From positions 1 through 37,998 of IMG/VR virus record IMGVR_UViG_3300041411_000402: a stretch of DNA of 37,998 nt; one strand, written 5' to 3'. The notes below the pieces were generated by a model. The model worked only from the letters and a program-made list of their open reading frames with translations, was not told the origin of the DNA and ran no database searches. Position 1 is the stretch's first letter. Each line of letters starts with the position of its first letter. A program made the position numbers and the translations under genes. This DNA is from a virus. This document shows positions 23,905 to 31,522 of this stretch, one piece after another.

Positions 23905-24944
23905 TGAGCAAACGCAGAGGCCGCAAGGCTCACACCGCCACCGCGCAGCCTGTACAGGCAACCGCACCGCAGCAGCACGCCGAGGCCTTTACCTTTGGTG
24001 ACCCGAAGCCGGTCATGGATAAGCGCGACATTCTGGATTATGCCGAGTGCATCGGTAACGGGCGCTGGTTTGAGCCGCCAGTCAGTTTTAGCGGGCTGGC
24101 TAAAAGCCTGCGCTCGGCCGTGCATCACAGCTCGCCGATTTACGTAAAGCGCAACATTCTGGCCTCAACGTTTATTCCGCATCCGATGATGAGTCAGCAG
24201 GAGTTCAGCAAGTTTGCGCTGGATTATCTGGTCTTCGGCAACGCATTTGCCGAGCTGCGCCGCAATGGCCTGGGTAAGCCGCTGCGCCTTGAAACCAGCC
24301 CGGCCAAATTCACCCGCAGGGGCGTGAAGGATGGCGTTTACTGGTTTGTGAATGACTGGAAGGAGCCGCACGAATTTTCGGCCGGCAGCGTGTTTCATCT
24401 GCTGGAGCCGGATATCAATCAGGAGCTGTACGGCCTGCCGGAATACCTCAGCGCGCTTAATTCTGCCTGGCTGAATGAGGCGGCGACGCTGTTCCGCCGC
24501 AAGTATTACCAGAACGGCGCGCACGCCGGTTACATTCTTTACATGACCGATGCGGCGCAGAGCAGCAGCGACGTTGACCGGATGCGGCAGGCAATGCGCG
24601 ACACGAAAGGGCTGGGTAACTTCCGCAACCTGTTTATGTACGCGCCGAATGGCAAGCCGGACGGGATCAAGATTCTGCCGCTCAGTGAAGTGGCGACGAA
24701 AGACGATTTCTTTAACATCAAGAAGGCCAGCCGCGATGACCTGCTCAGCGCGCACCGCGTGCCGCCGCAGATGATGGGGATTATCCCGGACAATTCCGGT
24801 GGATTCGGTGACGCGGTGAAAGCGTCTCAGGTATTTGTGCGTAACGAGCTGACTCCGCTTCAAGAACGTATGAAAGAGATAAATAATTGGATTGGAGATG
24901 AAGTTATAAGATTTAAAATTTATAACTTAGGCAGTGATGGTTAA
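23904..24944 (+). CDS. Q: Portal protein gpQ
   Basis: 346 aa (P2 gpQ 344 aa). PBSX/P2-type portal with DYLVFGNAFAELRRNGLG, LLEPDINQELYGLPEYLSALNSAWLNEAATLFRR-type region and HRVPPQMMGIIPDN. The ATG overlaps the TGA of P (TGATG). The last about 70 bases switch abruptly to AT-rich sequence (from about 24868), marking the junction with the convergent cargo gene, so the last about 20 residues differ in composition from the rest. Confidence 0.94.
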   Translation: MSKRRGRKAHTATAQPVQATAPQQHAEAFTFGDPKPVMDKRDILDYAECIGNGRWFEPPVSFSGLAKSLRSAVHHSSPIYVKRNILASTFIPHPMMSQQEFSKFALDYLVFGNAFAELRRNGLGKPLRLETSPAKFTRRGVKDGVYWFVNDWKEPHEFSAGSVFHLLEPDINQELYGLPEYLSALNSAWLNEAATLFRRKYYQNGAHAGYILYMTDAAQSSSDVDRMRQAMRDTKGLGNFRNLFMYAPNGKPDGIKILPLSEVATKDDFFNIKKASRDDLLSAHRVPPQMMGIIPDNSGGFGDAVKASQVFVRNELTPLQERMKEINNWIGDEVIRFKIYNLGSDG

Positions 24945-24967
24945 AAAAGCCCGGGGTGGGCTTTTTT
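24943..24967. terminator. Bidirectional terminator between Q and the DUF4365 gene
   Basis: AAAAAAGCCC (24943-24952), loop GGGGT/G, GGGCTTTTTT (24958-24967). T-runs on both strands terminate the convergent transcripts. It overlaps the stop of Q. Confidence 0.9.
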
Positions 24968-24968
24968 A

Positions 24969-26552
24969 CTAACCCTTGAAGAAGTTAATAGTTATCACTC
25001 CTTCACTACTATAACTATCAACGATTGAATCAATAGAGTCTTTTATCTGCTGTGTGATATTTTCTCCAGAAGGGCAGTCAATTAACTCTTCAATAGATAC
25101 ATTAGGTTTTCCAATTGCATGCCAACCATCAAGTAAATTGGCCTGCCCCTTGACAGATATAATCATATAGATTGTAAGGTTGCCCAGTTTTGAAGATAAA
25201 ACCATTATGCAAACCACTTCGCCTTCAATTTTTTTGGCGGATTCTTCTTGATCTATATGGAATCTCATAATGTCATAAGGCTGTTTATTTGAACTAAGCA
25301 AGGGCTCGATAGATTGAAGCGACTCTTGGCTATTTCTTAGTTCATCAAAAGACATTTGCACTTGTGATTCAATATTTAAATTCCCAGCTAGTTCTGAGGC
25401 AATGACAATTAATTTCTCAAGTGACTCTAAATGTTTAATGTACTTTGATTCTGAACTCTCCTCAATGACCTTGTCGCTAATCATAACAAGAGATTTTTTG
25501 AATTTTTCGGAAAAAATCTTTATTTCCATCTGGCTTTCTTGTGAGGTGATCCATTTTCTAAAAATTATTGCGTCTCTCAGCTCAAAAAGACTAAGTCTCA
25601 CACCGTCGTCAATGAACTTATAATGTGAATTGCCAGTTAACGCAACTAACATATCGAAACTCTTAGTTTTAACTCTGAACTTAGCCATCTGCTTAGGAGC
25701 CACGGCTGAAACCTGTGAGAAAAACAACTCGCATTCAAATCTTAAGCGTTTTTTACTTTTAAGGTGTGTGAAAGTTATGTTTCCTTTATCAGTGCTTTGT
25801 TTAACATCAAAGGAAATAAATGCCTCAGGTGAACGAAGGTCTGCGTCTTCTGATAAGATTTCAAAGCGAGTATCATAAGTCATGACATCGGTAACTTTAA
25901 TTTTATCAATCCATCCCAGAGATGCACTAACAACATCATTTTCAGGGCTAAGAGTGCTAGCTTTAAATTTCATTTGCCCCCAGCTTTTCTCGTAGCCTAA
26001 CGTTTTTAATTGATGTTGTTTTTCTTTAACATATTCATTCATTCCTTTTGGGATGTGGCTATCAATGGCTTTAATAAAAACATCGCCTGTCAGATGACTT
26101 AATTTATTTGATTCATCATATTTTATTGTCAAGGTTTTCTTATTAAAATTCTTTCTGGCCTTGTTCAAGCTATTTTCTCTTGCACTTTTAAGGACATCAA
26201 ATATGATGTCCTTGCTAATATGAACAAGGAAAACATCATCTGGTTCTGATTTGTTGTTATACTCTAAGAATAATATAAAGCTTGGTAATGGTGTGTTACA
26301 CAGTCGCATAAGATTTGACAGTGTTATTGCAAGTTTTCTTTTTCTATGATCTGTAGCTTTGATTTGTATTTTGAACTCTTTTGATGCGGGCGCTTTATCA
26401 GCTAAAACTACTTCGTCATATTCGTGTGGGTACTCCACAATATAATCCCACCCTGTACTATCCTCAATGCTTCCATTGCATGTTAAACCCATCGTAGCAC
26501 ATAAATTATTGAAAAATGTTTCTCCCATTCGACCCAAGTTTCTTTTAATCAC
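24969..26552 (-). CDS. DUF4365-like PD-(D/E)XK nuclease-domain protein (cargo)
   Basis: 527 aa, AT-rich. The N-terminal about 150 residues look like a DUF4365/PD-(D/E)XK nuclease fold: E11 in GRMGE, D36 in TGWDY, and Q63-x-K65 in FKIQIKAT, with a following basic helix. The remaining about 370 residues are unrecognised; they are beta-rich in the middle and helical near 370-430. The start is a GTG at 26552 with GAGGG 5 bases upstream; a possible -10 TATACT lies at 26569-26574. The gene sits between cos and Q, convergent with Q, at the extreme left of the virion map. An abortive or restriction-type antiphage role is inferred from the nuclease domain and position. Confidence 0.85.
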   Translation of the reverse strand: MIKRNLGRMGETFFNNLCATMGLTCNGSIEDSTGWDYIVEYPHEYDEVVLADKAPASKEFKIQIKATDHRKRKLAITLSNLMRLCNTPLPSFILFLEYNNKSEPDDVFLVHISKDIIFDVLKSARENSLNKARKNFNKKTLTIKYDESNKLSHLTGDVFIKAIDSHIPKGMNEYVKEKQHQLKTLGYEKSWGQMKFKASTLSPENDVVSASLGWIDKIKVTDVMTYDTRFEILSEDADLRSPEAFISFDVKQSTDKGNITFTHLKSKKRLRFECELFFSQVSAVAPKQMAKFRVKTKSFDMLVALTGNSHYKFIDDGVRLSLFELRDAIIFRKWITSQESQMEIKIFSEKFKKSLVMISDKVIEESSESKYIKHLESLEKLIVIASELAGNLNIESQVQMSFDELRNSQESLQSIEPLLSSNKQPYDIMRFHIDQEESAKKIEGEVVCIMVLSSKLGNLTIYMIISVKGQANLLDGWHAIGKPNVSIEELIDCPSGENITQQIKDSIDSIVDSYSSEGVITINFFKG

Positions 26553-26720
26553 GGTACCCTCATTAATAAGTATAAAGATTAAGAACTAATCGGTTGATCG
26601 TTGCGGAAAGTGAAATCTAACATGGGTATTATGAAAATGTTACTCCTCCGCTATGAGATTACTAACTTTCTCAGCCTAGATCCAAGCAATTGGTCTGCTC
26701 ATCTTAACCTCTTGCGCGCA

Positions 26721-26739
26721 ATGCTATCCCCGCCACGCC
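26721..26739 (-). other. cos site (P2/186-type cohesive end)
   Basis: The reverse strand reads GGCGTGGCGGGGATAGCAT. P2 has GGCGAGGCGGGGAAAGCAC and 186 has GGCGTGGCGGGGAAAGCAT (from memory), so it differs from 186 at one base. The following TGCGCGC is also shared with P2. It is the 19-nt cohesive end cut by terminase M/P. Its position puts the DUF4365 gene at the left end and the gpA/59-aa ORF at the right end of the packaged genome. Confidence 0.85.
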
Positions 26740-26750
26740 TGCCCGCTTTA

Positions 26751-26870
26751 TGCATCGCTTTTCATGCAGGTGCATGTGTTACCTCTAAACGCGCCAGCAC
26801 CGGCCTCACACACGCTTAGCGATCCAATTTGGATCATGCGGATTCATGCAAGCAAATGCACTTTGATGCA
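26751..26870. repeat. TGCA motif cluster beside cos, partly 10-bp phased
   Basis: TGCA occurs at 26751, 26765, 26771, 26847, 26857 and 26867. The last three are ATGCA units spaced exactly 10 bp apart. A perfect palindrome GATCCAA-T-TTGGATC lies between the groups at 26821-26835. Helically phased motifs next to cos may be terminase small-subunit or host-factor sites; this is inference. Confidence 0.5.
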
Positions 26871-26875
26871 GAAGC

Positions 26876-26898
26876 AAAAAGCCACCTGAAAGGTGGCT
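26876..26898 (-). terminator. Rho-independent terminator of the right-end transcript
   Basis: On the minus strand AGCCACC-TTTCA-GGTGGCT is followed by TTTT (26876-26880 read in reverse). It lies 28 bases after the 59-aa ORF and before cos. Confidence 0.85.
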
Positions 26899-26925
26899 AG
26901 TGAACGGTAAGGAAGAGGCAATTAA

Positions 26926-27105
26926 TCATTCAGCCTGGCGGTATATGGCAGCTTCGAAAACAGATGTGTCGATTGTCCCTGCCAGGTCGCTGATCATCGA
27001 CAGTGCCATTTTTAACTCATCTTCTTTGCAGTGTGCGATCAGTGATACGTCAGCAATGAACTGGATGCGTGCAACCGTCTCGCTTAGATTATCTATTTCT
27101 ATCAA
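26926..27105 (-). CDS. 59-aa protein in the 186 tum position, LexA-controlled
   Basis: Open frame from a TTG (27105) preceded at 8 bases by GGAG, with no ATG available in frame upstream. It encodes IEIDNLSETVARIQFIADVS, continues with IAHCKEDELKMALSMIS and ends FEAAIYRQAE. It is predicted all-helical and acidic, with no DinI likeness. It lies between a LexA-box promoter and a terminator, right of gpA and just before cos, where 186 encodes the LexA-regulated antirepressor Tum. A functional counterpart of Tum is a reasonable hypothesis; homology is not evident. Confidence 0.7.
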   Translation of the reverse strand: MIEIDNLSETVARIQFIADVSLIAHCKEDELKMALSMISDLAGTIDTSVFEAAIYRQAE

Positions 27106-27132
27106 ATGATTAACTCCTTCTAGTCAAAAAAA

Positions 27133-27152
27133 TACTGTATGTATAAGCAGTA
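27133..27152 (-). promoter_or_regulatory. LexA (SOS) box upstream of the 59-aa ORF
   Basis: TACTGTATGTATAAGCAGTA (plus strand) has the CTG-N10-CAG LexA core with flanking TA. On the minus strand TATACA, a good -10, lies inside the box, with a weak TTCCAA -35 17 bases upstream. This resembles the p95 promoter layout of phage 186. Confidence 0.75.
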
Positions 27153-27212
27153 TCATGGCGTTTTGGAATCGTAAAGAATCGTGCGGCTCAGATTAGTCCG
27201 ACTGCCGTTTTA

Positions 27213-29441
27213 TTAATCAGGCACAGGTATGCCGCTTTTTTTCGCAAGAGCATTAAATCTTTTTAAGGGAGTAGGATTCTTGTTCCGTCTATGGAACAGA
27301 TAGCCGCTTGTACCGCTCCAGTAAGAAAGCTCCCCAACCTTGATTGTATAGCCTTTCATCATGCGCACAGCTTCGCCGTCGGACAGTGTTAACCTGAAGA
27401 TCTCGAAGAAACTCTTTTTCAACGCCTCCCGTTCTTTGCAATGACTAACTTCAGGTGGGTATTTGTCCGGCTCAGGTTGCTCCTGCGCTGGCTTTTCTCT
27501 TAATCGCTTAATAATCCTTCTTCGCTCGGCGCGAGTAGGGGGCTTTGTGAAATCGATAGCTGCTTCAGAGCCTGTTGGCTCCGTACAGTTATTGACAGAA
27601 CTCCGAGAGGACGCGGGCGCGTCCTTAATTTCAAAACCCAAATCAACGGCACGTTTCGGGACAATCTTCCATTGCATCATACGGGTTAAAATTGACGTAT
27701 CGTCGCCAACTTCAGTTGCGTAAACACCCTTGATACGCACGGTTTCCTCTCCGTACTCATTCATGTCTTCGCTTGCCTGATACCAGGTGCGCACAGCCAG
27801 CTCGTCGCGGCGCACAAATGGGCCACCCTGCGCGTTAACGTATCCGGCCCAGTCTCCTGCGTCGGCGGCGTCATGCACGGCCGCAAACTCAACGCTCAGG
27901 CCGTGCGCGGTTTCGCTGTCTGCCATGCGGCGCAGTTCGCGGTAAACCGTGACCGGCGCACCGCCCACAAACTGAAATTGCCGGATGTGCCAGCGTGCCG
28001 CCCAGGCAGAAACGGCCGAGGCGATTTCTTTCAGATCTTTGCCGCTCTCGTCGTCTGTCTCGCCATCCAGCGCATAACCATCAATATTTTTGGAAATGTA
28101 TTTAGCAACGTAACCCGTCGCGCTACCTTTTGCCGGGTCGATTGCCTCGGCATGAAAACGGGCCTTACGGGCCTTGTCGGTTATCAGCTCGCTGCCGTCT
28201 TCCTGCCAGGCGTAGTCGCGCATAATCTCGCGCACGCGTTCAGCCTGCTCCGGGCACATAAACATGAGCATGTGCCAGTGCGGGGTTGCATCGTGATGAG
28301 GTTCGGCAACGCGGATCCCGAAGATGCGGATTTCTTCGCGGTGCAGCTTGGCGCGGATTTTCTGCCAGACGCTGCAGAGATAACGCTGCGTGTCGGCCGG
28401 GCTGGCACCGTTCCATTTGCGGTTGCGATGCCCGGTTTTGATTGTGGCGTGATAGCGCGCCGGGGCAGTCAGCGTATAGAACTCGCCGATAAAGCCCATT
28501 TCATTGCAGATGTTTTCGAAGCCACGAATGCGGGTCATCAGTTCGCAGCGACGTATCGCCGGGTTGGCCACACTGCCGTCGTACTTCTCGATCAGGCTGA
28601 TGCGGTTGCCTTCTTCGTCTTCCAGCTCCATTCCCTTTAAAAATTCACGAGTACGGCGCTTCTGCTCACGCCACTCAGAAACAGTCATGCTGCTGGCATA
28701 GGGGGTATGCTTTTTGCTGACGTTTGCCAGTGCGATTTGGAGATGTTCACGCCATGATGCGGCAACGCGACGCAGCCTGCCTTTCCACCACTTTTCCGTC
28801 TGCATACGCAGTATTGCCGGAGTAACTTCCTCCGGGTCAAAAAAGCGCGACGTGATCTTTTCCCATAGTGGAGGTGTCTGGCTCAGCTCGCGGGTGATGG
28901 TGGCGGCGGTCATGTAAACACGGTGCGTGTATTTGTAATCTGACTCGTCGCTGGCCTGCGCGTGTGCCTGTACCAGCTCGGCGAGAATGAAATTAGCCAC
29001 ATCCCCAGCAAGCAAATCGACGTCAGCGCGAGCCATATCTGGCAGGCGGTTAAAGCGGCGCATCAGATTGAAAAGCTGACCACCTGCTACCGCCGCATTG
29101 TCGCGCTGGGTTGCGTTACCGCCGAGTAAACTTAATGTGCTCCCCTTCATCACGCCGAGACGATATTGAGCATTAACGGTTTCAACGCGTGGCAATGTGC
29201 GCTCAACGAAAGTTTTCGCTAAGTACGCATTGGCACGATCAATACCCTGCGTTTTTTCCAGTTCACTAACCCGACGCCTTACATCAATCTGAATCAGCGC
29301 TGGCTGCTTTTCGAGTAGTTCCTGCGCATGCACTAAAGCCGCAATCATCTGACTGCGGCAGTGCATTTCCTCATTGGTGGCATAAGGGCTGGCGATAGCT
29401 TCCCGTGGAGTATTCCACGGGTAAGCAAATTCCTCATGCAT
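27213..29441 (-). CDS. A: Replication initiator gpA (HUH endonuclease)
   Basis: 742 aa (P2 gpA 761 aa). Rolling-circle initiator: FYTLTAPARYH (about 321-331), the metal-binding H388-W-H390 in HHDATPHWHM, and tandem tyrosines Y444 and Y448 in GYVAKYISKNIDGY, corresponding to the two catalytic tyrosines of P2 A. It nicks its own origin, which in P2 lies within the A gene, to start modified rolling-circle replication. The C-terminal 120 residues are basic and variable. The ATG overlaps the stop of the upstream zinc-finger gene (TGATG). Confidence 0.95.
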   Translation of the reverse strand: MHEEFAYPWNTPREAIASPYATNEEMHCRSQMIAALVHAQELLEKQPALIQIDVRRRVSELEKTQGIDRANAYLAKTFVERTLPRVETVNAQYRLGVMKGSTLSLLGGNATQRDNAAVAGGQLFNLMRRFNRLPDMARADVDLLAGDVANFILAELVQAHAQASDESDYKYTHRVYMTAATITRELSQTPPLWEKITSRFFDPEEVTPAILRMQTEKWWKGRLRRVAASWREHLQIALANVSKKHTPYASSMTVSEWREQKRRTREFLKGMELEDEEGNRISLIEKYDGSVANPAIRRCELMTRIRGFENICNEMGFIGEFYTLTAPARYHATIKTGHRNRKWNGASPADTQRYLCSVWQKIRAKLHREEIRIFGIRVAEPHHDATPHWHMLMFMCPEQAERVREIMRDYAWQEDGSELITDKARKARFHAEAIDPAKGSATGYVAKYISKNIDGYALDGETDDESGKDLKEIASAVSAWAARWHIRQFQFVGGAPVTVYRELRRMADSETAHGLSVEFAAVHDAADAGDWAGYVNAQGGPFVRRDELAVRTWYQASEDMNEYGEETVRIKGVYATEVGDDTSILTRMMQWKIVPKRAVDLGFEIKDAPASSRSSVNNCTEPTGSEAAIDFTKPPTRAERRRIIKRLREKPAQEQPEPDKYPPEVSHCKEREALKKSFFEIFRLTLSDGEAVRMMKGYTIKVGELSYWSGTSGYLFHRRNKNPTPLKRFNALAKKSGIPVPD

Positions 29442-29665
29442 CAGGTATTACCCTGCCGGTGTTTACTGCACTTTTCCTCAATTTCCTGGCAGGAGACACA
29501 GCGAGTTACACCCAGATACGCACGTCGGCGCATTTCAGGAATTGGGACATCACAGTCTTCACAAAATGAGGAACTTACAGCCGGCGCGCGATTGACAATA
29601 TTTGCGATGTTGCGAGCCAGCATTTCGTCGGTGCGCTGCTGCACGATGTCCATTGAGTCAGCCAT
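29441..29665 (-). CDS. TraR/DksA-family zinc finger protein
   Basis: 74 aa. C4 zinc finger CEDCDVPIP...CVSCQEIEEKC with the RRAYLGVTRCVSCQ sequence typical of TraR/DksA C-terminal domains. The N-terminal helix carries MADSMDIVQQRTDEMLARN. TraR-like proteins bind the RNA polymerase secondary channel. It is a regular gene of P2/186-type early operons just before A. The start overlaps the upstream gene's stop (TAATG). Confidence 0.92.
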   Translation of the reverse strand: MADSMDIVQQRTDEMLARNIANIVNRAPAVSSSFCEDCDVPIPEMRRRAYLGVTRCVSCQEIEEKCSKHRQGNT

Positions 29666-29895
29666 TAGTGCGCCTCCTCAATCTGTGCCTGGATTTTTTC
29701 CGCTTCCTGATTAAGCAGCTCGGCTGCTTCGATGTGTGTCATTCCATCACTACGGATTTTACATGCCAATACATTGAGGCGTGAGGCCATAAGTTCTGCA
29801 CGAGCAAGACGCTCTTCCTTACGTGCATCATTCAGCATCATATCTAGTTCAATATATGAAGCAGGTTTACTGGTGTTAGATGATTTATTCAGCAT
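29665..29895 (-). CDS. DUF2732-family early protein
   Basis: 76 aa, predicted helical, with MMLNDARKEERLARAELMASRLNVLA-type core and IEAAELLNQEAEKI, matching the small DUF2732 proteins of P2/186-like early operons. Function unknown. Start ATG at 29895 with GGAAAA upstream. Confidence 0.78.
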   Translation of the reverse strand: MLNKSSNTSKPASYIELDMMLNDARKEERLARAELMASRLNVLACKIRSDGMTHIEAAELLNQEAEKIQAQIEEAH

Positions 29896-29962
29896 GAGAT
29901 TTTCCTTTTTTCAGGCAAAGCGAATCCCGGCGGGTTTACGCCAATTAATTGCTTTGGGTTAT

Positions 29963-30304
29963 TTAGCTTAAAAGAGTCATTCGTTTGGGAAACAAACTTA
30001 CAACGGCTTTCAGGTGGTTCATTGCGCGAATCAGTGCGTTTCTTTCTTCATTATTGAGATCATTAAAATCAGCTGAGTGCCGGTCTTTGCCGATATTCGC
30101 CAGGAAAAAGATAGCGCTTAATGCTCGTTTGTTATCCTGATAATTGCTGTCGGTCACATCGCGCATTTCAGCAATAAAACGGGCTATATCGTTTGCGCAA
30201 TTTCCGCCCATCAATTGAGCCCGAAGCAGAGCAACATGATTCAGCGCGGAAACGCGTTGACCGGCTGTCAGTTCGACCAGCATGGAATCGCCTTCGATAG
30301 CCAT
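29963..30304 (-). CDS. DUF5347-family early protein
   Basis: 113 aa. VELTAGQRVSALNHVALLRAQL, ANDIARFIAEMRD and ALIRAMNHLKAVVSLFPKR are the typical DUF5347 pattern of P2/186-like phages. Function unknown. The ATG at 30304 overlaps the end of fil by 37 bases; an internal Met (30283) is an alternative start. Confidence 0.82.
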   Translation of the reverse strand: MAIEGDSMLVELTAGQRVSALNHVALLRAQLMGGNCANDIARFIAEMRDVTDSNYQDNKRALSAIFFLANIGKDRHSADFNDLNNEERNALIRAMNHLKAVVSLFPKRMTLLS

Positions 30305-30456
30305 GATTTGCCTCTCTTAGGTAATGCCTGTGCTTTTACTTCTGAAGACGACGGAGTTGCCGGGTTCCAGCGCTTACCGTTTTCTCCCATGATCCAACCG
30401 TGTCCGTAAGACATAGATGGGCTTTGGCGTTTAAGCCTTGCTGCCAATGAGATCAT
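30268..30456 (-). CDS. fil: Fil (filamentation) family protein
   Basis: 62 aa. The start MISLAARLKRQSPSMSYGHG and WIMGENGKRWNP correspond to the 186 Fil/DUF2724 family (MxSLAxLLxxQxPSxxYGHGWI). In 186, Fil expression blocks host cell division. It follows cII by 9 bases as in 186. Confidence 0.82.
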   Translation of the reverse strand: MISLAARLKRQSPSMSYGHGWIMGENGKRWNPATPSSSEVKAQALPKRGKSWLSKAIPCWSN

Positions 30457-30465
30457 GATTACCCC

Positions 30466-30975
30466 TCAACTCATAACAAATGATGCACCGATGCCGCTGA
30501 TAGCATCGACCGTTGAGGACAAGGCCGGGTTAGCCTGAATACGCGCCTGTACTGCCATTGCGGCTAGCGCTAAGCAACGAATACCGCTATTAACATTTTG
30601 CAGCAGGCCGCGTTTACAGTTGGCAGTCATAGGTTCTGTAGAGCTTGCCCCAGCTGCTAACTGGCCTACTTCTGCGGTGGCTTTCATGACATACAGGGGG
30701 AATTTTTCATCTGCGACTTCGTTTACCGGCACACAGGGGAGACACTGGATTTGCGCCAGCAAGCCATCAACTAACGTTGCATCCTCAGTGACATCGGTAA
30801 GAGCTAAAACCTCTAAGACGGTAAGCTGATGCGGCTGGTCTGGATTCAGCTTATTACGCAGAGTTTGCGCACGCATTCCGGACTGCTTCGCTACGTCTTC
30901 CATGTTGTGAGCTAACGCGAATTTGCGACATGCATCGTCGTAATGCGTATGGGTAGAAACCTTGAAATCAAACAT
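30466..30975 (-). CDS. cII: CII-type early regulator (186 CII family)
   Basis: 169 aa from the ATG at 30975, the same length as 186 CII. Begins MFDFKVSTHTHYDDACRKFA; a helix-turn-helix is at about residues 25-50 (AKQSGMRAQTLRNKLNP). The start has AGAGGGAT 7 bases upstream; the longer frame (to 31089) would overlap the preceding gene. In 186, CII activates the establishment promoter pE for cI. Together with CI and the Cox/Apl-like protein it marks a 186-type switch. Confidence 0.9.
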   Translation of the reverse strand: MFDFKVSTHTHYDDACRKFALAHNMEDVAKQSGMRAQTLRNKLNPDQPHQLTVLEVLALTDVTEDATLVDGLLAQIQCLPCVPVNEVADEKFPLYVMKATAEVGQLAAGASSTEPMTANCKRGLLQNVNSGIRCLALAAMAVQARIQANPALSSTVDAISGIGASFVMS

Positions 30976-30990
30976 GCTCAGATCCCTCTT

Positions 30991-31008
30991 AACTTGCAAA
31001 ATCAAGTT
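30991..31008. repeat. Inverted repeat upstream of cII
   Basis: AACTTG-N6-CAAGTT, perfect 6-bp arms, just upstream of the cII ribosome site and touching the stop codon of the preceding gene. It could be a binding site (for CII at a pE-like promoter, or another regulator) or an RNA hairpin. Unassigned. Confidence 0.45.
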
Positions 31009-31408
31009 ATGGCTTGATGTAGCGGCATTTGATTGCCTGCTGGCGGTTCTTTTCACGCCACGCAGCAACATTGATAAGCGGATTGCCATGTTTGGTCATG
31101 GTGGTTTCTACCACTTCGCCTGTCTTACGATTGGTACGGTTCTGCGTATAGGTGAAAGATGGGGTAGGGGCGAGCAGCACAACCCCATTAGCAATCCATT
31201 TCTCCAGCACTGACAGGCTAATGCGGTTGGCTGCAGCAAAGTCCTGTTTGGACATTGTTGGAGATGTGGCTAGCGTGACGGCTTTGTTTACGGCGTCGTT
31301 TACCGCTTCGCTGATGGCTGGCATCAAAATCGCTGCGACATTGGCAATAAAATCTTGAGATTGCACTAAGTTAAATGGGCTCTGACTGTTTGCATTTTCA
31401 GTATGCAT
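31007..31408 (-). CDS. Cox/Apl-like early regulator (probable excisionase/repressor)
   Basis: 133 aa. The central segment MSKQDFAAANRISLSVLEKWIANGVVLLAP reads as a short winged-helix/helix-turn-helix of the Cox/Apl/AlpA kind, followed by a Cox-like tail NPLINVAAWREKNRQQA. The N-terminal 45 residues are helical and not seen in P2 Cox (91 aa). It is the first gene of the early operon, divergent from cI, with AGGAGATA upstream. The position argues for control of the lytic switch and excision; family assignment is tentative. Confidence 0.65.
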   Translation of the reverse strand: MHTENANSQSPFNLVQSQDFIANVAAILMPAISEAVNDAVNKAVTLATSPTMSKQDFAAANRISLSVLEKWIANGVVLLAPTPSFTYTQNRTNRKTGEVVETTMTKHGNPLINVAAWREKNRQQAIKCRYIKP

Positions 31409-31465
31409 AACGCAATATCTCCTCGTGGTCGTTTTGTTCTATCGTGTTTCATGTGGTGTGAGAGC

Positions 31466-31496
31466 ACTTTAGATCGTAAAAACGATTTGGTAAATG
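31466..31496. promoter_or_regulatory. Overlapping divergent early/cI promoters around a palindrome
   Basis: Minus strand: TTTACC (31489-31494), 17 bases, TAAAGT (31466-31471), driving the early operon. Plus strand: TTTAGA (31468-31473), 17 bases, TAAATG (31491-31496), driving cI. The shared spacer holds the palindrome ATCGT-AAAA-ACGAT (31473-31486), the best candidate operator for CI or the Cox/Apl-like protein. The layout is deduced, not tested. Confidence 0.55.
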
Positions 31497-31522
31497 ATTA
31501 TTTATCACTTATTGGTGTTTTT

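Larger units (their letters stand above)
26553..26925. other. Non-coding cos region
   Basis: No credible gene on either strand. It holds the upstream region of the DUF4365 gene (26553-26640), the cos cleavage site (26721-26739), a series of TGCA motifs (26751-26870), a perfect palindrome (26821-26835) and the terminator of the right-end transcript (26876-26898). Confidence 0.8.

Noticed and set aside
26900-27109. Plus-strand 69-codon ORF
   Set aside because: Antisense to the better supported 59-aa minus-strand ORF, which has a ribosome site, LexA promoter and terminator.
27873-28640. 255-codon plus-strand ORF inside gpA
   Set aside because: Shadow of the conserved gpA catalytic region on the other strand.
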